Below, piece after piece: positions 60,430 to 64,000 of a DNA stretch of 64,000 nt (position 1 is its first letter; each line of letters opens with the position of its first letter). The DNA comes from Actinoallomurus sp963823735. Its GTDB lineage: Bacteria > Actinomycetota > Actinomycetes > Streptosporangiales > Streptosporangiaceae. Where the stretch lies: NCBI GenBank assembly GCA_963823735.1, contig CAWGMO010000010.1:620001-684000 (forward strand). Reading direction: 5' to 3'. The notes below the pieces were generated by a model, which saw only the letters and a program-made list of their open reading frames with translations, made no database searches and was not told the origin of the DNA. Both the position numbers and the translations under genes were made by a program.

Positions 60430-60795
60430 GTGAAGGAGACCCTGACACGGCTACGCGAACGTGTCCGCCGCCACGCCTTGTTGAACAATGTTTGGCGAGT
60501 GGCCGTGTTCACCGTGGGCGCAACCGTCCTACTGGCCGGTTGCGCGATGCTGATCCTCCCCGGCCCAGGCTGGGCGGCGATCTTCGTAGGCTTCGCGATC
60601 CTGGCCACAGAGTTCGCCTGGGCACAGTACGTACTCCGCTGGACGAAGGACCGCGTGAACCAGGCAAAGGACAAGGCTCTGGACCCCGCCGACCGCCGCC
60701 GCAACACATGGCTGGCCGTAGCAACGGGCGTGGCCGCGGCCGCCGCGATCCTGATCTACCTGGCGGCGTTCGGACTGTCGCTGCCCTGGCATTAG
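60430..60795 (+). CDS. PGPGW-motif membrane protein (TIGR02611 family)
   Basis: The protein has 121 residues from a GTG. Two membrane helices (about 24-45 and 50-68) hold the LPGPGWA signature, and a third lies near the C-terminus (about 95-115). Members occur widely in actinomycetes with no known role. It is directly upstream of tRNA-Val, whose promoter must lie in the 60-bp gap or the gene's 3' end. Confidence 0.82.
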   Translation: MKETLTRLRERVRRHALLNNVWRVAVFTVGATVLLAGCAMLILPGPGWAAIFVGFAILATEFAWAQYVLRWTKDRVNQAKDKALDPADRRRNTWLAVATGVAAAAAILIYLAAFGLSLPWH

Positions 60796-60855
60796 TGGTG
60801 CACGGGCAGGGGGTGAGATGCGCTAGTCTGTTCGGGCGGCGGGCAACCGCTGGAA

Positions 60856-60927
60856 GGGCGATTGGCTCAGTGGTAGAGCGCTTCGTTCACACCGAAGAGG
60901 TCACTGGTTCGAACCCAGTATCGCCCA
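60856..60927 (+). tRNA. tRNA-Val (anticodon CAC)
   Basis: The 72-nt cloverleaf is complete: acceptor GGGCGAT / ATCGCCC, D-arm GCTC...GAGC with AGTGGTA, anticodon stem CTTCG / CGAAG around TTCACAC, and T-arm ACTGG-TTCGAAC-CCAGT. The loop gives anticodon CAC, reading the frequent GTG codon. The 3' CCA is not encoded (ACCT follows). Confidence 0.95.
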
Positions 60928-60941
60928 CCTAGGTTTTACCT

Positions 60942-60971
60942 GATCAGGCCCGGCTTTCGCCGGGCCTGATC
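60942..60971 (+). terminator. Terminator after tRNA-Val
   Basis: A perfect 13-bp stem, GATCAGGCCCGGC / GCCGGGCCTGATC, with a TTTC loop starts 14 nt beyond the tRNA. Confidence 0.85.
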
Positions 60972-61241
60972 CATTTCGCGCCACTGTTGTGCCAGACGGC
61001 GTGAATGAGTGCGGCTACTCGCCCCTTTGAGGTCAAGGCCAGGCGCCGCCGAACACACCCCAGAACGGGAAGCCGAGCACGACAAGCCATAGAACGGCCA
61101 TGTCGTTGCTCGGCGTTTCGCGTCAACTGGGGTTTCGCCGTGACTCGCCTGCCCAAGCCCGCCCCCACAGGGCTGAGCACGCGGTGCCCAGACACGCAAA
61201 GGTCACTCGGGCCACCGAATGTGGCATCCGTCAGGAGGACC

Positions 61242-61346
61242 CGTTGCGTGCCCGCCCAGACCGACCACCTCATCGGCACGATGCCGATCGGCTCCGCCGA
61301 GTACTACTTCGCCGGAGCCGGGGCGTACGAGACCGGTACCTGCTGA
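61242..61346 (+). pseudogene. C-terminal relic of the small secreted Cys-terminal family
   Basis: The frame RCVPAQTDHLIGTMP ... YETGTC-stop matches the C-terminal third of the two intact paralogues downstream (AQTDYLMGT and TETG-x-C). The signal peptide and first half cannot be found upstream, where 61.0-61.24 kb shows no homologous frame. It marks an older tandem duplication of this family. Confidence 0.65.
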
Positions 61347-61472
61347 GGTCCGGGGTCGAGCATGGCCCCGTCACAGGATCGCGATGGCCGTGTACGCGCA
61401 GTGAACGGCTAGGCGTTTCCCTATACCTCGCAGTGTTCTTCTGGTGGGGCGAATCCACCTATGGAGTTGAGG

Positions 61473-61817
61473 ATGACGAAACGCCTGGCCGTCGTCGCCG
61501 GCGCGGCCGTTCTGGGGGCCGTGGGGCTGACGGCGCCCGCCGCCGCGGCGGCGAGACCCGCTGCCGTCACGCCGGCCATCACGTGTCTGACTCACTCGCA
61601 GGAGGTCGGGTCCACCCGCTACTCCTACTTCGGCAACTGCAAGGACAACGCGGTCAGCATTCACGTCTGGGAGATCTACATCCCGCCGGGCAGCGACCTC
61701 CCGGTGAACATCGACAAGGGCGACCACTGCGTGGCCGCCCAGACCGACTACCTCATGGGTACCATGCCGACCGATTTCTTCGGCGGTTACACGGGCACCG
61801 AGACCGGCGCCTGCTGA
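61473..61817 (+). CDS. Small secreted protein with C-terminal cysteine (paralogue 1)
   Basis: The protein has 114 residues. The ATG at 61473 is chosen because GGAG lies just upstream, though an ATG four codons earlier is in frame. A signal peptide (about 1-30, KRLAVVAGAAVLGAVGL...AAAA) precedes a mature part of about 80 residues with four Cys (TCLTH, GNCKDN, DHCVAA and the final residue). YFGNCKDNAV and AQTDYLMGTM are shared with paralogue 2. The last residue is Cys, closing TETGAC. I do not recognise the family; two disulfides in the secreted form are likely. Confidence 0.75.
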   Translation: MTKRLAVVAGAAVLGAVGLTAPAAAAARPAAVTPAITCLTHSQEVGSTRYSYFGNCKDNAVSIHVWEIYIPPGSDLPVNIDKGDHCVAAQTDYLMGTMPTDFFGGYTGTETGAC

Positions 61818-61832
61818 CGTAAGGAGTCGAAC

Positions 61833-62174
61833 ATGATGAAACGCCTGGCCATCGCCGTCGCCACCGGTGCGGTCGTTCTGGGTGCCACGGGACTGGCGGC
61901 GCCCGCCGCCACCGCGGCCGTGACGCCGGCCATCACGTGTGGGACCCACCAGCAGACGTCCGGGACCACCCAGACCTCCTACTTCGGCAACTGCAAAGAC
62001 AACGCGGTGAACATCCACATGCTGCTCATCTACTTCCCGGTGGGCAGCGATCTCCCCGTGGAGGTCGACAGAGGCGACCACTGCGTACCCGCCCAGACCG
62101 ACTACCTCATGGGCACGTTGTCGACCAACGTCGGGTACGGCGGCTACGCCGGTACGGAGACCGGTAGCTGCTGA
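61833..62174 (+). CDS. Small secreted protein with C-terminal cysteine (paralogue 2)
   Basis: The protein has 113 residues and starts 15 nt after paralogue 1; the gap holds AAGGAG, so the two are co-transcribed. It has a signal peptide, then the same four-Cys frame: TCGTH, GNCKDN, DHCVPA and a final Cys in TETGSC. Identity with paralogue 1 is high in the C-terminal two thirds and lower in the loops. Function unknown. Confidence 0.75.
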   Translation: MMKRLAIAVATGAVVLGATGLAAPAATAAVTPAITCGTHQQTSGTTQTSYFGNCKDNAVNIHMLLIYFPVGSDLPVEVDRGDHCVPAQTDYLMGTLSTNVGYGGYAGTETGSC

Positions 62175-62383
62175 CCCGGTCCAGGTGAGCCGTCCGGCCG
62201 CCGCCACCGCTCGCGCGCGGCGGCGGGATGTCGGCTCCCGGCCTGACGGCGGACCGATCGATGCGGTGCCGCGGTGACGGGATCCCGGGGCCGATGCACG
62301 TATCTGGCAGATGGAACTGTTCGGCCTGTGGATGTGCTCCCGGACCGCATACCTTGCTGACGGCCCGGGGGCAGCTACGCGGG

Positions 62384-62545
62384 TTACCGGTTCGCGGGCG
62401 CGGTCAGGTACTCACGTACCTCCTGCGCCTTCGGCCGGCCGAGCCGTTGCTCGATGGTGCGGATGCCGGGGACCCTGCCGCGGATGACCTCGTCGGCGAA
62501 CTCACCGGCGGCCAGTACCTGGTGCGGATCCGGATCCGTGGGCAT
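62384..62545 (-). CDS. Small HTH-like protein, 53 residues
   Basis: GGAGG lies 9 nt before the ATG at 62545. The sequence is helical: LAAGEFADEVIRGRVPGIRT, then RLGRPKAQEVREYL. The pattern VIRGRVPGIRTIxxxLxxGxPKAxxVRxYL recalls the winged-helix ends of actinomycete plasmid- or integrative-element proteins that bind DNA. It may be a complete small regulator or the surviving end of a larger gene. The rest of the 62.18-62.75 kb gap shows no other gene. Confidence 0.5.
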   Translation of the reverse strand: MPTDPDPHQVLAAGEFADEVIRGRVPGIRTIEQRLGRPKAQEVREYLTAPANR

Positions 62546-62748
62546 GAGCGGTACCCTCCGGGCGCACTTTTGGTCGGCTTCGCCGTGGCCCGCGGTGTTT
62601 CCGGGGGCGCCCTCTGGAGCCTCCGATGTGGGGGCTTCCCCACGCCCCCGTGGTCGCTTCTTACGACCTACCTGCGGGCTGATGTGTGCAGCTGAGCCCT
62701 GGTTTATTTCGGTCGTAAGATGCTCGGCCTGCCGTCTATGGTTGGCCG

Positions 62749-63183
62749 ATGGCGTCGGTCAAGCAGGTCCAGGTCACCTTCGACTGTGCGGAACCTGAGC
62801 GTGTCGCTCGTTTCTGGTGCGAGGTGTTGGGATACGTCGCGCCTTCGCCGCCGGAGGGGTTCGCGACGTGGGACGACTTCAATCTCACGCTGCCACCTGA
62901 GCGGCGGGGTGAATGGTTCTCATGCGCTGATCCCTCGGGCGTGGGCCCGCGACTGTTCTTCCAGCGCGTTCCTGAAGGCAAGGTCGTCAAGAATCGGGTG
63001 CATCTCGACGTACGGGTCGGCACCGGGCTCGTGGGTGAGGAGCGCCTCGCCGTGTTCGAGGCCGAATGCGCACGGCTGGTCGCGCTCGGCGCGGTACGCG
63101 GGCGGCTGCTGCTCGCCGACGACGAAAACGAGTCGTGTCTTCTGATGCAGGACATCGAGGGCAACGAGTTCTGTCTGGACTGA
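62749..63183 (+). CDS. VOC-superfamily (glyoxalase-like) protein
   Basis: The protein has 144 residues. Two beta-alpha-beta-beta-beta modules are visible: VQVTFDCAEPERVARFWCEV ... RLFFQRVPEGKVVKNRVHLD, then ALGAVRGRLLLADDENESCLLMQDIEGNEFCLD, with the usual PEGNEFC-type ending. VKNRVHLDV has the metal-site His and the final EGNEF the Glu. It could be a dioxygenase-, isomerase- or resistance-type enzyme; context gives no substrate. Confidence 0.8.
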   Translation: MASVKQVQVTFDCAEPERVARFWCEVLGYVAPSPPEGFATWDDFNLTLPPERRGEWFSCADPSGVGPRLFFQRVPEGKVVKNRVHLDVRVGTGLVGEERLAVFEAECARLVALGAVRGRLLLADDENESCLLMQDIEGNEFCLD

Positions 63184-63304
63184 GCGGGCGCCTCCCGCGT
63201 ACAGCCTCACCCGGCTCCTGCTTGAGCTGCTGAACGGCGCTCGGCGCGCGCCGACGGGATCCGGCGCGTACCTCCTGCGTTCTCTCCTGGCCTCGCAGGA
63301 GCCG

Positions 63305-63337
63305 CGGCCCCGAGCTCCATGAGGAGCGTCGGGGCCG
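63305..63337. terminator. Hairpin terminator between VOC and protease genes
   Basis: CGGCCCCGA and TCGGGGCCG form a 9-bp stem around a 15-nt loop, placed between the two convergent genes 120 nt and 22 nt from their stops. Confidence 0.65.
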
Positions 63338-63358
63338 GGATCAGACCGATTCGCGAGT

Positions 63359-64000
63359 TCAGGCGTTCTGAGCGCCGTTATAGACGTCCAAGGCCGGGTC
63401 GCGGTAGTAGGCGAAATAGGAGTTGCCGTCGGTGCCGGAGCCCCAGCTGCCGAAGAAGCTGCCGGTCTGCATGGCCGACCCGTCGGCTGCGTAGTTGAAG
63501 ATGAACGGGCCGCCGCTGGCGCCACCGCTCAGACCCTGGCAGTTGGGAATGTGCACGCCGCCGTTGTAGCTGTCGACCGGCGTGCCCTCGCACCACACGG
63601 CGTAGTCGAGGTTCGCGGGGATGCCGATCGCGTGCGCGTAGTTGTTGGTCGCGACATTGAAGCCGATACCGGAGCTGCCGATGGCGTCCTGGACGTGCGC
63701 GCCGCCGTTGCCGCCGGTGTTGAGCACGATGAAGGCGTTGTCCCCGCCGGGGCTGGTGTCATCGACGCGGACGCCGGCGGACCGCCAGGTCCACCAGCCG
63801 TTCGGGGCGTTGCCCCTGTCGTAGCCCGGCGCGAACTGGAAGTCGGTGAACCAGGTGCCGGTGGCGATGTCCATGACGCAGTGGCGCGCCGTGGCGATCA
63901 CGTCGCGGTTGTTGCTGGTGACGATGTTGGCTGTGCAGACGTACGTGCCGCCGTCCGCGGGATTGTGGAAGAACAGGCGGCCGACCGTCGACCACACGCT
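63359..64000 (-). CDS. Secreted trypsin-like serine protease, C-terminal part
   Basis: At least 213 residues are present; the frame runs past the right edge, so the N-terminus and any signal peptide are missing. The chymotrypsin-fold triad is visible: His in VIATARHCV, Asp in GGDNAFIVL and Ser in LSGGASGGPF, with Cys pairs at CTAN/HC and WCEG/NCQG. The SGGASGGPF form is like V8/SGPB-type bacterial enzymes. It ends in a short Asn/Ala tail. Confidence 0.88.
   Translation of the reverse strand, partial: SVWSTVGRLFFHNPADGGTYVCTANIVTSNNRDVIATARHCVMDIATGTWFTDFQFAPGYDRGNAPNGWWTWRSAGVRVDDTSPGGDNAFIVLNTGGNGGAHVQDAIGSSGIGFNVATNNYAHAIGIPANLDYAVWCEGTPVDSYNGGVHIPNCQGLSGGASGGPFIFNYAADGSAMQTGSFFGSWGSGTDGNSYFAYYRDPALDVYNGAQNA

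Noticed and set aside
61033..61101. Minus-strand ORF for a 22-residue very hydrophobic peptide (MAVLWLVVLGF...)
   Set aside because: It resembles small membrane toxins, but there is no ribosome-binding site, no promoter and no nearby antitoxin or antisense RNA signal; random hydrophobic ORFs this short are common.
60856..62545. Integrated element at tRNA-Val
   Set aside because: No integrase, no excisionase and no repeat of the tRNA 3' end is visible within the window; only the small HTH-like ORF hints at it.

Overview
The window is high-GC DNA from a filamentous actinomycete. Nearly every gene has GC-biased third positions, GTG starts and ATGA/GTGA stop-start overlaps are common, and the content is typical of the group: an SsgA-like sporulation protein, a PknB-type kinase, an F420/LLM-type oxidoreductase, P450, secreted hydrolases and a PGPGW protein. 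A member of Streptosporangiales/Thermomonosporaceae would fit, but that placement is inference. The window carries one tRNA (Val, CAC), no rRNA, no CRISPR array and no intact transposase.

Left part (1-14.1 kb): a peptide-type ABC solute-binding lipoprotein, cut by the left edge, is transcribed away from an iclR - serine hydrolase - amidohydrolase operon. A palindromic operator lies between them. Next come a secreted S53 peptidase broken by a single-base frameshift, a DUF457 membrane hydrolase, a divergent LLM-oxidoreductase/MmyB-type regulator pair, a P450, a membrane protein, a Cys-rich pentapeptide-repeat protein, and a MarR regulator facing an ABC exporter.

Exopolysaccharide locus (14.1-29.8 kb): a chain-length/BY-kinase-like protein with a mutated P-loop, a polyprenyl-P sugar-1-P transferase, a beta-helix secreted protein, three GT4 glycosyltransferases, an AsnB-type amidotransferase, a flippase, a methyltransferase, an O-antigen-ligase/polymerase-like protein, two SDR epimerases and a UDP-sugar dehydrogenase. 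Together these could start, build, decorate, flip and polymerise a uronate-containing (perhaps amidated) polysaccharide.

Middle (29.8-50.3 kb): a NarL-type two-component system divergent from an ABC ATPase/permease pair, with nested inverted repeats between them; a small secreted protein; a STAS protein with Cys at the usual phospho-Ser position; and an arabinoside locus (GH2, GH51, MalG/MalF-like permeases, binding protein) facing a LacI regulator, with three operator half-sites. These are followed by Kup, a four-repeat membrane protein, a GH19 chitinase, a DEAD-box helicase and an ABC-F ATPase.

Right part (50.3-64 kb): a zinc-ribbon membrane protein, then a degraded zone (51.6-54.4 kb) with gene remnants, a twice-frameshifted gene and a 32-codon ORF that looks like an orphan lanthipeptide-type precursor. 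After that come a Ser/Thr kinase, a BCCP-carboxyltransferase fusion, pabB-pabC, an SsgA-like protein, a PGPGW protein and tRNA-Val. A cluster of small secreted proteins ending in Cys follows (two intact, one relic), then a 53-residue HTH-like ORF, a VOC protein and a trypsin-like protease cut by the right edge.
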